64,000 bases of DNA from Isoetes taiwanensis (Eukaryota; Streptophyta; Lycopodiopsida; Isoetales; Isoetaceae), in the NCBI GenBank assembly GCA_021234155.1, contig JAJEKV010000004.1, positions 10,916,109 through 10,980,108 of the forward strand. Direction: 5' to 3'. Positions 1-12,456 of the stretch are shown in pieces; the stretch's first letter is position 1; the number at the start of each line of letters is the position of its first letter. Under the pieces are notes generated by a model that saw only the letters and a program-made list of their open reading frames with translations, had not been told where the DNA came from and did no database searches. The translations under genes were made by a program, and so were the position numbers.

Positions 1-1451
1 CCTGCATCATGTATGACATGCAGCTTAGGAGCATAAAAATGTGTACTATAAAGGCAACAGCATAAACGTAGACTGCAAAAAAGAAAAAGATGGAGTTATT
101 GTATGAGAAATAACAATGGCATTAGAATGCAATGATAGAAACATGCAACGGAGAAGGCATGGAGATGAAGGGCAAATATTATGCAAATATAATGAATTGG
201 TGACCACTAAAAAGGAAAAAAATAATAATTATCTGCATCAAGCCCTTAGCAAAAATTATATCAGAATGTGATAACTTTCTCTAATAACTAACACAGGTAT
301 ACTGCAAAATCAAGTCTCGTTTTTTATGGAAGTGCTCCCCCTGGTTTCACCAAAGTAACAGGCAGACATGATCATTTCTCTGGATTATTCCTCAAGCATT
401 GCTACTATTCAAGCAATAGGAGGCTGCATATCTGCCAAATAAGAAGCCTCCAAAATTGTCAAAGAGATTCACTGAGCACAAACAATTAGACCAAAAATAT
501 AGTCAACAAATGCTAAGGAGTTTATAAAACATCAACGCATAGCCTGTGCAAAATCGAAGGCAACATCCGACTCTAACAACAAAATGAAAAAGGATACATA
601 TGAGATTTACATAATAAAAAAATGCCAACCATAAATAAACTTTCATGGAAACCTTAGGAGTCTTCAAAAAAATTGCTTTTTTAAAAGATCTAGTTTAAGT
701 CATGGCGATCTGGTGCCAAATCGAAGCCCATATAGAGCCAAATCACAATTTATAGCTGGATATCCAATATATTTGCAAAAGAAAACAATGACTTTAACAA
801 TAGACCTTATGGAAAATATCAAGTTTGCATCAGAAAGCAGAGAATGGGATTATAAAAGGGTCACAAACTGCATGCATGTAAGTGCCATGAGCTCATTTAT
901 TCTTACAATAACGACCACCGATATAATAAGAAGAGCAGAAAAGGAAGTGCACTGCATACATCTCTAAATCTAGCAAGAAATCTATCTAGAATCTGGAAAA
1001 AAAAAGCTGAAAATGCAAAAAAGGACTGAATTTCTTACTTGTTTCCAGTCATAATCTTCTGCTATGCAGACTCTTATTGAAATTGCAAAAAGAAACCAGC
1101 TCCTTAGGTGCCGGGAGTCGCTCAGTCAATTCCACTGCATGTAAATGGAAAAATGTTTCTTTAATCCCTCTTTGGCTGTATAATTCTGATGAAGTCCTGC
1201 AAGAATTACATGGCAACATAGCTCGTGGAGCATGCTTCTTGTGCGGAATAGGCAAATATCAGGACCAAATATCCATTTCCTAAAGCAAATCAATTTCATC
1301 TGGAAAATCGGCTAAAAGGAATCAGCTCTGGCAAATCACCTGTGGAGATTCAATCTGAAACTGATTTTACCTGGCAAATCGTTAAAGAGAATAGACTGTG
1401 GCAAATCATCTGTGGATGCACTTTGGAAATTCGATGGAAAGACCTACTTAC

Positions 1452-1590
1452 AACACATCGTCCGTAAGCAAGCAATTGCTCCTGGTATCTTTGCCGCCAT
1501 GTCTGCATCTGTGCACGCATCACCCCCATCCTTAAAGCATGTTCCTCGTTTCGCTTCTGACCTTTTTCAGATGTTTTCTTCCTGAACAGA
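1452..1590 (-). CDS. Possible internal exon of an unidentified minus-strand gene
   Basis: The minus strand reads an open, highly charged, helical stretch including MGVMRAQMQTWRQRYQEQLL, followed by a consensus donor GTAAGT whose G is at 1451. A candidate acceptor (ctgttcag) lies just upstream near 1590. The amino-acid composition suggests a coiled coil. I do not recognise the family and found no adjoining exon with a matching reading phase, so the call rests only on the open frame and the splice donor. A chance open frame is the main alternative. Confidence 0.25.
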
Positions 1591-2001
1591 CTCATAAAAT
1601 GCCTGGCAAAAGAGCAAAGACATTAGAAAGGTCTGGCATTAAGCTAGACGAAGTCAACAAATCTACCTGCACGGAATCCTTCGGGATAAACAATAAGCAA
1701 ATGAAAGCTACTTTGGCCAAGCTAAGCAATCAGGGCAAAGGTTGCACATATATGACAGCGATTCATGCCCATGTAGGCTAGAAAACAGGTGTTTTCCATG
1801 CTCGCCCTTCATCAAAAGCTTTCCAAAAACAGATATCATCGCAGGGCAAAAACTCCTCCGGAAACCATGAGAATGTTCCTTTCTAGATTTTTGGATGTCG
1901 GAACAATTTTCCGGCTGCCAATAAATCTTAAACCTTAGGAACATGACGTTAAGAAAAAACTAAAAAAGTTTTTATCAAACCGGAAAATCCAAATTTAAAC
2001 A

Positions 2002-2157
<156 letters not shown>

Positions 2158-3144
2158 CGAATTATGCTAAAACAGATGTTTTAAGTTAAACTAATCTGGT
2201 TTTTTTTATTTATTATCCATGGACACCAATAGGTCTATGGAATCTAATAACAAAAGGGGGGGACTTCTACCGAAATAGGCCTATTGATGCATATGTTTAT
2301 GCCAATGTGTACTCAGTGGCCATAGCTGGGCTCGTTGGTCAAGAACATTCATGATAAAAGATGCTAGTACGAGCACTGGGAGAGTCTGCAAAAGCACATA
2401 CAGTGGTTGATTAGGTGTAATAAAATGAATGTATATTGCTCTGGTACTTTTAAATGCTGGAGAAATTTGAAGATTATAATGTATCTTCAACCATTTCCAT
2501 CTGACACCATTGATATATCTAGTTTTCATGTGGTTCAAGAGCCCATCTGGATGTTTCAACTCTACGGATGTGCATATGTACAAATATAAATGCAACATAG
2601 GTATTCTTGTAGATTACAAAGCAGTGTATGATTAGTTTGTTCATTATTATCTTGTCTTAGCCATCTTCCATTCCAAAGCTTACTGTCTAGGATTACAAAA
2701 AACCCGCCCCAAAGGGTTTTCGAGGGAAAAACCTTAGCAGTAAGCGGTTTACTGATGAACGATGCATTTTGTTTAAAGAAAGTACAAGGCCACACAGAAT
2801 ATGATGCAAGAGCACAAGGATAAGAATATATTGGAAAGATAATGAGAACATAGTCGGTTTACAGAAGAAAGATTTCAGGAAATAGCCACAAAGAAATGAT
2901 TGTTGGATAGAGCCGAAGCTAAAACTGAGATGTATCTAAAAATGACGGAACCAAACAAATTGATAGGGAAACACATGTATGTGGATAATAAGGCCTCTAG
3001 GAGAGTAAAGATTAAAGAATATGCAAGTAAGAATTGTGAGAGTAGGTGGGAGAAACCCTCGATTGAAAGGAAGGAGGACATAATATATGAAGTGTGTCAG
3101 AGCGAGGAAGTGGAGGATAAAGAAATGTGGTATATAGGTGCCTA

Positions 3145-3149
3145 CCAAC
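3145..3149. repeat. Target-site duplication CCAAC, left copy
   Basis: CCAAC immediately precedes the TGTGACG start of the left LTR. The same five bases follow the CGTCACA end of the right LTR at 16248-16252. Five-base duplications are typical of Ty3/gypsy integration. With matching TG...CA termini, this shows that both outer boundaries of the element are intact. Confidence 0.93.
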
Positions 3150-4749
3150 TGTGACGCTCCCAGAATATATACGACCCTCGGACGTATACATACGGGGACT
3201 TTCCCCTCCCATGGCAATCATCTCACCATGAGCAGGGCCCTCCGTCTATTTCGGGCCATCTATGAAATGAGGCCCGAAAGAAGGACACGAAGGGGTCATT
3301 CGGCCCACGCCTTCAGTGGGACTCCTACGTCGCGGAAGCATGAATACAAGGGTTAGCACACAGCATGAATATACATAAATAACCACCACGAAGGGGGTGG
3401 CGATCCATCAATATACCAACGGCATAGAATATGCATCTAATCCTACGAAAACACACCCGGAACCCGGGTTCTACCCGGCTCGAGACTCCGTGAGGATCGA
3501 TCGACTACTGGGCCTCAAGAGATCAGCAGACCAGGAGTCTTGGCATGGCGTTGGCTGGCATAGAGCATTGGCTAGGGTTGTCCACTCCATCCGCCCCTCC
3601 CCGTGCACACTTTGCGGAGGGTCAATTCATGCTATGGCTTTGCTATAGCCTTAGGAGACGCAAACTTCAGGGCATCACCCTGCGAGCCTACTCGGGTTCA
3701 TGGCCTTTGGTCCGATGAGGCAGGCCGGGGGCGCCCCTTTCGAGAATCACGGTGGTTCCATGGGTGAGCTAGAGAATACGTGCGCATCAGTGACCCCGCA
3801 TCCGTGCCGACTTACTCACCCTAAATCTACTCAAAGTGCATGGTGCTCCATACGGATCACACCTCTACACCCGTGGAGTGTCGGACCCATACCCGGCCCT
3901 CAGCGTGGCCCGGCTATCGCCTAGCCCAGCCCTTTGTAGGAGTCTCGGGAGCCTTGTATGCTCATGCAAGACCCCACCCCTCATGTCACCTTGTGTTCCT
4001 TATGCGGTGCTAAGCCGGACCATAGCATCTAGGACCCGGTGGGTTCTTGTGCCTGAGCCGCATTTAATGGGGCATGCAGCTATCTAGGAGCATACTACAA
4101 TACACGTGCCCAGAGGCCTCTACCCCGTAATCCCCGTTTGAGTCGGATTAAACAAAGAACTAACAATCCATCCTTTCGGAGTAAGAACCAGAATTGAATA
4201 TAAAGAGAACTTGTTTGTACAATCAAGGGTTAGTTTCTATGATTGATTTACAAAAGAGAAGAGAGAGAGCGGACACAACCAAGTGTTAACTAGAATTCAC
4301 ATAGCCACCTACGAATTACGGCTGGACTCGTTTTCCATGGGGCCTCCATCTTTTGGGAGTTGAGAATTCAGTTTTGTTACTTCACGGGGGACATGTTATG
4401 GTGATCTTACGCAAGTGTCGATGGGCCCTGCTCCGGCCTTCCTTGGTCGATCTTTGAGTCAATCCCGGGGATAGGGGTCAAGTTGGCATCCAAACTTGGC
4501 AATCCCCATCTTTGCCCAATCGATTGGGGCAGGTGGCGCCTTCCCAAATGGTAATTAGCCTAATTTTTAGGTTATAGGTTATTATTATTAATGTGTTAAA
4601 TTAGCATAGCTAATTTAATCCTTTTTAAGGTAACCCCCTAGGTTGCAATTAAGTTCCCATACCCCCATGGTAGCGTACCTTTAGGGAGTGGCGTGCTTGT
4701 ATTTGTCGTGTCCATTATAGTAGGCCGTATAAATCATTGGAACGTCACA
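3150..4749 (-). repeat. 3' LTR of the chromovirus (left copy)
   Basis: Starts TGTGACG and ends CGTCACA, a short inverted terminal repeat on canonical TG...CA ends. It aligns almost end to end with 14646-16247. The element is on the minus strand and the polypurine tract adjoins its inner edge at 4750, so this is the downstream LTR. Small plus-strand open frames within it recur in the other LTR and are shadows. Confidence 0.95.
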
Positions 4750-4762
4750 TTCTCCCCTCCTT
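4750..4762 (-). other. Polypurine tract
   Basis: On the minus strand the sequence AAGGAGGGGAGAA runs directly into the TGTGACG terminus of the left LTR. An uninterrupted purine run at the inner LTR border is the expected plus-strand primer of reverse transcription and fixes the element's orientation. Confidence 0.9.
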
Positions 4763-5277
4763 AAAATTAATCTTTGTCCTCGGCATTGGGGTTAGCTAAT
4801 TGAATACATATACGTAAAGCACTGAATTAGAAAATGAAGTTAAGAATATAACATTAATACGTTGAGATTATAGTAATTCGGACAGTAATACATTGAAGTT
4901 AAAATATCAAAGTACAAGCACCAAGGTGCCCGATACAAACTTATGATCAAGGGAGTTTAGGACCGAAGTCCCATTTAAAACATTCTGACAGCAAAAATCA
5001 CACATGTAGACAAAACCAATACGGGAAAAGTTGGGTCATCAGCAACCCTCTATACAAGGCAGGTGACGACTTGTTCACTGGCCTGCACACAACCATATAC
5101 CCGTAGGTTAATAATATGATTAAGTTGTGGTTGAAGGGACCACCCCCTACAAATAAAAGAAAAAAATATCTAGAAGGGAATCTATCATGTGTACGGCTTG
5201 CAATTCATTGTGGCATGAGGAATGGTGGAGTTCCCCGTATAGCCGGAATGAACGCAATCTATTTACTAGATGCCTTC
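4763..5277. other. Untranslated region between integrase and 3' LTR
   Basis: About 0.5 kb downstream (minus sense) of the integrase/chromodomain frame with no recognisable coding content. It is consistent with the 3' untranslated leader to the polypurine tract. Confidence 0.5.
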
Positions 5278-6938
5278 CTAGTAATTCGCGGTCATGTCAA
5301 CATCAACAATACACCACGTCCTAGAGAACACGAAGGTGATCTCATCATCGGTTATTATTATCATATACGATGCGTCTACCCCTCTAAAACATGATTCTGG
5401 GTCAATCAAGCCTTGAAGCTTACCGCCGGGAGCGGGGTTGATAGCATCGTTGATGGTGCGGCCTTGAGATTCCCGCATGAAGTCCGGATAGTGCTTCTCA
5501 AGGTCTATCTTCATCACCCAGGTAGCATCTTCAACTGGTAAGTGCTTCCACTTGACCAAGTATTGCAACATTTGAGTCCTTCTGGTCTGTTTGTAAGCTC
5601 GATCAAGAAGAGCTTCGGGCACTATTTCCAGCTGCTCTTCAGTCATTTCTAGGAGGGTAGGGGTATCCAAAACCTCCTCTGGATCAGGGGTGTGTTGCTT
5701 CAGAAGACTCACGTGAAAGACCTTGTGGATTTTCAAGCGGGGTGGCAAGTCCAAGCGATATGCCTGTTCTCCCACACGTTCAGTAATCCTGAGCGGCCCG
5801 ATATCCGGGTGCCAACTTCTTCTGATTACCAATTTTAAGCTTGGCTTGTTTTACTTTGATCTTAAGCCAAACCGATTAAGCCCACTGGAAGATTCGTGGG
5901 GTTCGGTGCTTATCCGCTAGACTCTTCTGACGACTGCGTGCGGCCAATAAGTAACCCCGAACTTCTTCCACCAAGGCCTGCATTTCTAGAAGGAGTTGTT
6001 GAGAGACCTCCACTTTAGAAACAGGATTATGCCACGTGTCTGGAGTAAGACATTGATAGCCATAATTTATCATGAAGGGAGACATTCTAGAAGACTCCTG
6101 CTTTGTACTGTTGTAGGCGAATTCTACCAAGTAAATATAATCCGCCCATTGTGACTGTTTACTCCATACATAGCTTCTTAGCATATCTTCGATAATAACG
6201 ATTGACGCGTTACGTTTGACCATCGGCTCGAGGATGGTAGGGCTGTACTCATGGCAAGCTTGGTGCGGATGGTGGCGAAGAAATCCTTCGAATGCAGCGA
6301 CAAACTTAGGATCCCTATCCGATACAATTACTCTCGGCATCCCGTGCGGCTGAAAATTTCCTTTGCAAAGAGCAAGGCGCGGTGTCGGCGGTGTCCGTGG
6401 TGCGACATGGCAGGAAGTGAGCCATCTTTGATAATTTGTCGACCACGACCATTAAGGCATCATACCCACGGAGAGTACGTGGAAGCCCCACAATGAAATC
6501 CATGGTTATGACTTCCCACTTGGCGTTGGGCACATCCAAAGGTTGCAACTCCCCGGGAACTCGTAATTGCTCAGCCTTGGTTTGCTGACAAACCTGACAC
6601 TGTTTGATGTACCTAGCAATATCCTTCTTCATGGAAGGCCAAAAATAGCTGGAGCGGATCTTAAAGTAAGTTTTCATAAAACCCGCATGTCCTGCTATAG
6701 GGCTGTTGTGTGTATCATGGAGAATCAGCTTTCGCACCCCTGAAGTGGCTGGAACACACAACTTATCTTTGTAATATAATAAATTGCCCTCCTTCTTATA
6801 TGAACGGAATGCTTCACGTTCTCTATCGGTACGGGCTTCCTTACCCAAACTTTCCCAAATATTACGCATCTGGGATCCGTGGCCAAGGTTTGTTCTATTT
6901 GCTTCCCAAACTTCATTTGGTGAGTGTGGAAATGGCAT
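5278..6938 (-). pseudogene. Integrase with C-terminal chromodomain (broken frames)
   Basis: Integrase part of pol, which would insert the cDNA into host chromatin. The N-terminal zinc-binding H2C2 module is visible (HDTHNSPIAGHAG near 6719, then CQVCQQTK). The first catalytic Asp lies in ITMDFIVGLP near 6500. After a frame change near 6320-6340 the second Asp lies in VSDRDPKF. The expected acidic third residue falls in a poorly preserved stretch. A GPY-like region (IGPLRITERVGEQAYRLDLP) follows, then about 5620-5480 a chromodomain with the aromatic core LQYLVKWKHLP and ATWV. Chromodomains of this type bias insertion toward modified histones. At least two frame changes make it non-functional as read. 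Some may be sequence errors (see the LTR comparison). Confidence 0.9.
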
Positions 6939-7410
6939 TACAATGGGTGCGGGTTATGAAGGGATGGCGTGACAAAGCATCCGCAACCACATTGTGCTTC
7001 CCCGGTTTATATACAATCGAAGTCATATTCCTCGAGGAATTCCATCCATCTGTACCGGGCGTAGATTCAGATTGGCTGGGTGGATAAATAGCGGAGACTC
7101 GATGATCCGTGATCCGGCTGAAATCTTCTACCAAGAAGGTAGTGTCTCCAAATCACGAGAGCACGAACAAGCGCCGGCAATTCTCGGTCATGGGTAGGAT
7201 ATCGCTGCTCTGCATCGTTCATCTTCTTTGAATCGTAAGCAACAACTCTCCCCCCGCATTAGAACTCCACCAAGAGCTATCTTACTAGCGTGGGGTGGCT
7301 CTTGATTTATCCTTTTTCGGGATCGGGCAAGGTAAGGACTGGTGCGGATGTTAAGGCATCCTTGAGCCGGAAAGCCGACTTGGACTTTTGTTTTCCAATG
7401 TTCCATCCAA
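6913..7410 (-). pseudogene. RNase H domain of pol (broken frames)
   Basis: Two minus-strand open pieces carry RNase H features: SKIALGGVLMR near the start of the domain, ITDH with the usual Asp-His, and the closing signature YKPGKHNVVADALSR, which marks the tether in Ty3/gypsy pol. The domain would degrade the RNA strand of the replication hybrid. It lies between reverse transcriptase and integrase, as expected. The piece between 7134 and 7188 is out of frame. Confidence 0.85.
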
Positions 7411-8270
7411 TCCTTTACTTTCTCATGCCTTGTGAGATTAGTAAGAGGTGCGCAATTGTTGCAAAATCCTTAACAAATTTCCGATAATATCCTGCGAGTC
7501 CCAAGAAACTCGGACCTCACGAAACATTATTTGGAATGGGCCAATCCTTTCTTGCTTCTATCTTAGCCGGGTCTGTAGCAATTCCTTCACGCTGAGATAA
7601 TATGCCCCAAATAGTCTACCCTGAGTGGCGAACTTGCATTTAGAGAACTTGGCAAAGAGCTGATGGTTTTAGCTTTTGCAAAGCTAATCGAAGATGTTGT
7701 TCATGTTCTTTGCAAGGTTTTACTATAGATGAGAATGTCATCAAAGAAAATGACAACAAAGTCATCCAAGTATTGGCGGAAGATGTCATTCATCAACCGC
7801 ATAAAGCGTTAGTAGGGCGTTGGTCAATCCAAAAGGCATGGCGGTGAATTCATAATGCCCATATCCACAGTAAAAGCAGACTTATGGATGTCCTCTTCCT
7901 TAATCCTTATCGATGGTACCCCGAGCGCAAATCAATCTTTGAGAAATATTTTGCTCCTTGTGGCGGGTCCATAAGATCATCGCCCTAGGCAAAGCATAGC
8001 GATTCTTGATGGTATGCTTATTGAGTTGCCTATAATCAATACACATCCTTAAGGAGCCATCTTTCTTCTTGACAAAAGAATAGGAGCCCCAAATGGTGAA
8101 ACAGGCGAATAAACCCCAAATTCAGTAACTCTTGTAGCTGTTTCTTAAGCTCTGCTAACTCCGGAGGACTCATTCGGTACGGGGCTTTGCTGGTAGGCTT
8201 AGTACCTGGTTCAAGAGTTATCTCACATTCCACCCCTCTGAAAGGAGGAAGCTTGTGGATCTCATCTGGA
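7411..8270 (-). pseudogene. Reverse transcriptase domain of pol (heavily frameshifted)
   Basis: The minus strand begins with a typical Ty3/gypsy RT entry ([12 protein letters not shown], then [19 protein letters not shown], 8036-8233). It continues in other frames through the YRQLNK region near 8020 to [11 protein letters not shown] at 7728-7761, which contains the catalytic Asp pair in FFDD form. The domain copies element RNA into DNA. No single frame is open across it, and the number of one-base breaks over less than 1 kb is high. It lies directly downstream of protease. Confidence 0.85.
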
Positions 8271-8279
8271 AAAAGATCG

Positions 8280-8771
8280 CTAAATTCTCGAAGAAGGGTA
8301 GCAATGTCCTGATGGTAAGGCGTCGATTACTTGCTGCTGTTTGGAGTCCGACTCAATGGAAGCAAGTTTAATGAGGCAAAGGAGTTCATTCCTGCGTATA
8401 GCTTTTCCTAGCTGCTTTATTGACATTGACTGCATGGCGGAGTGTAATGAATCACCTTTTATCGTCACACGTGCTCCATTAGCGGCGTTGAAGGTGACCT
8501 CCCGTTTCTCACAGTCTATGTGGGCCCTGGCAGACGCTAAAAACTCCATTCCCACAATAAGATCATATTTGCCAATGTCCATTAATTCGGCACCCAAGGC
8601 AACTGGTGCACCTGGCAACTGCATTTTAAGGTTAATACGGCGGCCATGAGTGTGTCTGATCTTACCACTAGCTAATGTGACTGGCTTAGGTCGGGATCTC
8701 AACGTTTCCAGCTGCAGTACCTGGGCCATTCTAGGAGAAGCAAAATTATGCGTACTACCCGTGTCCATCAA
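8280..8771 (-). pseudogene. Aspartic protease domain
   Basis: A minus-strand open frame begins MMDTGSTHNF, with the retroviral-type aspartic protease triad DTG and the usual small-residue extension. It continues through LIVGMEFLASARAHIDCEKR, the second conserved beta region of clan AA proteases. The domain would cleave the Gag-Pol polyprotein. It is about the normal size, lies between gag and RT, and connects to both through frame changes. The fragment itself is open, but it is part of a broken pol. Confidence 0.85.
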
Positions 8772-8784
8772 AATTATGAAGGCC

Positions 8785-9286
8785 TTACTGTCTACTTGGC
8801 CTATTGTAGAAATAATGTAAGGTGACTTTCGGCGTTACTTTGTTTCTATAGCGGCAAGAATATGAGGCGCACCATGAATGTACTTTCGGGAGCCTCGTCC
8901 TCCTGACAAGATTGGACTCCAAATCTTCCCAATCCAGTCGGCCATGGCGGTTGAGGCGATCTGGCGTGGCGTCACGGACAATTCGCATGAAGTGTCGGGC
9001 CTCATGCACCGGTTAGCATGCCTTATCCCGTGAGCTGTTCCCCGCCTCTTTAGGAATGGGTAAAGAGGCCCCGAACTTCCTTACCAAGCATTGTTACGCT
9101 TATCCCAGGCGTGCTAAAGGCGACTTTCTTCTCCTGGCGGCCATAAGAATTGTGCTGAGAGGGCCCCGGACTTGGCGAACGGGGTTTGTAAGGTGTGGAC
9201 GGCCGTGGCTGCGAGTAAGGAGCAGGTCGCGGATACTGGTTCTTTGGCGTGTCTTCCTCAAGGCTTAATGCCTTAGCTTCCGCCAA
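8785..9286 (-). pseudogene. Gag C-terminal and gag-protease linker region
   Basis: Short minus-strand open pieces connect gag to protease. One is rich in Pro, Ser and Tyr (RPAPYSQPRPSTPYKPRSPS), as is common in the linker after the gag helical domain. I expected a CCHC zinc knuckle here but could not read an intact one in a single frame. It is either lost or disrupted by indels. Confidence 0.5.
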
Positions 9287-10070
9287 GCATCGATTTTGGG
9301 TCTATGGCCTTGACCATACGTTTAATGGATGGGGCCAACCCTTCAATGTAGCCCTCTACTGCCCTTTTCTCATTCATTCCTGGTACATACAACCTCAAAC
9401 GCATGAATTCGTCAGTGTAGGCCTGCACGGACATGCCCTTCTGTTCCAACCTGTAGAAGGTCTGAATCTGTTGGCATTTGTGCGCACGAGGCACGTAATG
9501 CGATTTAAAAGCCTTAGCGAACTTCTTGAACTTGCATCTGCTCCTGTCCAGGTGCTTAGCTCTGGCGTAACCCTTCCACCAAATACGGGCAGCTCCGGTA
9601 AGGTTCGTGGTGGCGACCTTCCCTGTATCTTTCTCTGTCATTCCATAGGACTTCCCGAATTCCTTCATTTCGTCCAACCAAGATTCCGCATTCAAGCCTC
9701 CTCTGGATTTCCCATCAAACTGAGCCAACTTCCGGTTTTTCCATATACTAGTGATGGCTGTATCAACGGTTTTCCGGTACTCCTTATCCTTACGCCTTGA
9801 ATGGTCATTGTCTGATAGCGAGGATCCGGAAGAACCCGAAGTGGTTGAATGTGAGGAAGCGGCGCTATCCTTAGAGGAACTTCGATGACGCTTAGCATGA
9901 GTCCTCCTTTGTACAGGTACAGGGCTAGCTCTGGGAGGAGATGGCTGTTGTGCAGGTGGACTCAATGGTCGTGGAGGTAATTCCGGTCCGTCCTCCTGAG
10001 TATGTGGCAGTGGATTGGTATGCAACACATAAGCCTGTAACTCACCGAGTTGCCTTTTCATTAACATCAA
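9273..10070 (-). pseudogene. Gag protein with retrotransposon gag domain
   Basis: A 265-residue minus-strand frame. Residues 1 to about 100 form a Pro/Ser-rich leader. From about residue 130 it matches the retrotransposon gag domain: AESWLDEMKEF, ARIWWKGYARAK, FKSHYVPRAHKCQQIQTFYRLEQKG and EFMRLRLYVPGMNE are recognisable positions. Gag assembles the cytoplasmic particle and packages element RNA. It is the longest undamaged frame of the element and lies upstream of protease. Its true start may be further upstream. Confidence 0.88.
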
Positions 10071-10246
10071 TTCCTGTTCAGGGGTGAGCCTACTGGCGTT
10101 GGAGGGTGTTTGCCAAGCGGCATTACGTACACAGTCTATAGGAAGTATTCATGAATATATAAGCAGATTTACATTAATGTACAATCCCTTTTTAAGTTAA
10201 TCGAGACAAAAGTATATACAAACAGAAAACAATATTTGTATTTCAT

Positions 10247-10870
10247 TCAAGTTGAGTACAACATCGGGTTGATTGATACATGGATTGAGACAAAAGTGGG
10301 TATGATACAATGGGAATTTTTTAAAGTTCTACTTGCACACAGCGTAACCACAACAACGAAAACATAACGGAAGAGACCAAGCCTAGGGGTTGGCGAAGGG
10401 GTACAGGATCGCGTAGCGGGTACTCTCCCGTACAGCTCGGACGAGTTTATAGCGTGCCCAGGCTTGGACAATGATTGCTTGGTACTCCCATGTTGGGCTG
10501 ATAATCAGAAGGTTAAAGAGCCTTCGCATCGCATAAAAGAGTTGCCAAAGATGGTCGTTGGCGTCCTCGAAGGCTTCGTGCCTGGTCATATTCCAGTAGT
10601 CCCAGGTACGACACAGGGTCATCTTCAGATCCTCGAAAGCTCGATCCCTGAGGATGTTAACTATCTCCAGCCCTTTGTCAGGGTCGTAGAGTTCCCCTGG
10701 TGGCGGTGGTTCGGTTTCATAGCCTTCCTCCCACTCTGGATATTCACCATATCTCTGGCCATAGTCACGGTGCGGCGGCCGGGATCGTCCCTCCTAACCA
10801 TATCGGTGATTCTCTCCTCATATTCCCAAATGGTTTCCTCTGCAATATAGTTGGAATAAATAGAGAACAT
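10247..10870 (-). pseudogene. Extra ORF of the chromovirus upstream of gag, unknown function
   Basis: Two overlapping minus-strand open pieces in different frames. The longer includes HLWQLFYAMRRLFNLLI and QAWARYKLVRAVRESTRYA. The upstream piece includes IWEYEERITDMVRRDDPG. They look like one protein of about 150-200 residues split by a frameshift. The composition is protein-like (Trp- and Arg-rich helices), but I do not recognise the family. It lies between gag and the longer extra ORF, on the same strand as the element, so it probably belongs to it. Confidence 0.4.
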
Positions 10871-11054
10871 TTTGTAATTCCATTATTTTCTAAAGTTTTA
10901 ATACTTTTGAAGAGGATGTCATATAAAAAAAACACACAATTCAATAATACTCCTCAAGAGAACTTTGTATTTAATAAGTAAATAAGGTACACTCAGAACA
11001 CACATAGATATATATATAAGAAAAACTAGGAAAACATATATATATATACATTTC

Positions 11055-12456
11055 TCATAGCAAAATTATACTAGGAACTAGGCCCTGCCTCTTGATCCTT
11101 AGCCCTAGGAGGTGGTGGAGGCGATCGGTGTCGCGAAGAGAGTAACCCCGGGGTCTCTTGTGGCAGCCGCAATAGCGGATGCAACCTCCGGTGGATAGGC
11201 AACGGCCAATGGGGCTGCCGTGAGGAGCTTCATGCCCATCAAAGGCGCAATGTCCCCGACCCAAGGCCGTCGGGGGCAAGATCCCGTCGACGCAGTACAT
11301 ACGTAAACGCACGATGGGGAAGCTTCTTGTGGCCGGCCCGGTGTAGAGAGTGCGGAGGGCCCACCATGAAGCTTCAGCCCGGCCCCGGATCTCGGGCTAT
11401 GAAGAGGACTTGTCCGTATTTGAAGGCCGACAAGAAGAAACGGGTAAGGTGGTTACCCAAAGACTTTCCCTTTGCGAAGTCTCGGATCTTCGCCACTTCT
11501 TTATCCAAGTCCATGGGGACTTCTTCCTCCTTGAGCTCCTGTTGCTCCTCCTTCTTGTGCGCAGGGTTATAGTATAAATCTTCACCCTCATCATCTGAGT
11601 CGGAGGGAACTTCAACCATATTAATGTTTGGGGACGGAGGTCCCATAGCCCGTGAAGGCATCACAGTGCAAAGGTCTGCGAAGGCTGGTTCCCGCATCAC
11701 GGTCGCAAGACGTAATAGAGTCTCCGTAGGCTCTAGGGTCTCCCCGACGGAACCGGCGGTGGTGCACCTCGAGGAAGCTTCGGTAGAAGTGAAGTCGATG
11801 AAATCATCCATACAATACTCCGCAAGCTCGTAAAGTACATGGTCTTTGCGCTTGCGTCGAAATCCGGCCACCACGTGATACGTCCAGATAATATCATCCA
11901 AGAGAAGGTATTCCTGCCCTTGGTGATAAATAACTGGAAGGCCGTCTAACCCTGACAAGCCTATAGATTGGTCACGGCGCGGTGGTAGCTCCTCTGCTAG
12001 CTCTTTCCAACGGGCAAAGTCGCCCATTCCTATATGCTCGTCATCCCCCTCCTCGGAGGATTACGGCCTTTGCCCTTCTCTGCCGGCAAGATTTCATCCT
12101 CAACGTATTGGTCCATGAGGATGGCTAGAGCGAAAGTAGCTTCCAGATATTGCTGCCCCTCATGCTGGACCACTGGTAGGTGTTTACCCCATCGGAGTTT
12201 CCCCTTCAAGACGTCATAAGCATGTGTGTCCCCGCCTAGCATCTGCCGAACTATCTCCCGCTCCAAATACAAGTGGGGAGGATCCCCCAGAGGAATACAC
12301 AGAGGAAGCATTTCCTCCATGTAAAGTCAAAGGAATCCGGCGTGAGTCCAGGATGCCATTACATATTGGCAAGGAGATCTCTACGTTGGCATAGCAAAGG
12401 CGCAAAGCAGTCGAAGGGAACTGTGGATCCCATTTCTCTCCATCAAGGTACCGCAA
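11055..12456 (-). pseudogene. Extra ORF(s) between PBS and gag, with an internally repeated motif
   Basis: Several minus-strand open pieces (12456-12214, 12320-12030, 12027-11374, 11312-11055) in changing frames form a coding-like block of about 1.4 kb. One piece contains LPVVQHEGQQYLEATFAL (about 12179-12126) and the next LPVIYHQGQEYLLLDDII (about 11940-11887), which look like two copies of one small domain about 240 bp apart. The last third is acidic and Lys/Glu-rich. I recognise no family. Its place between the primer site and gag, on the element strand, argues that it is carried by the retrotransposon. Captured host sequence is possible. Confidence 0.45.

Noticed and set aside
3138-4087. 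Several plus-strand frames in the left LTR, repeated in the right LTR
   Set aside because: They are antisense to the element, have no domains and differ by frame between the two LTRs.
9249-9800. 183-codon plus-strand frame
   Set aside because: It lies opposite gag, whose minus-strand frame has a recognisable domain. The plus frame is a shadow.
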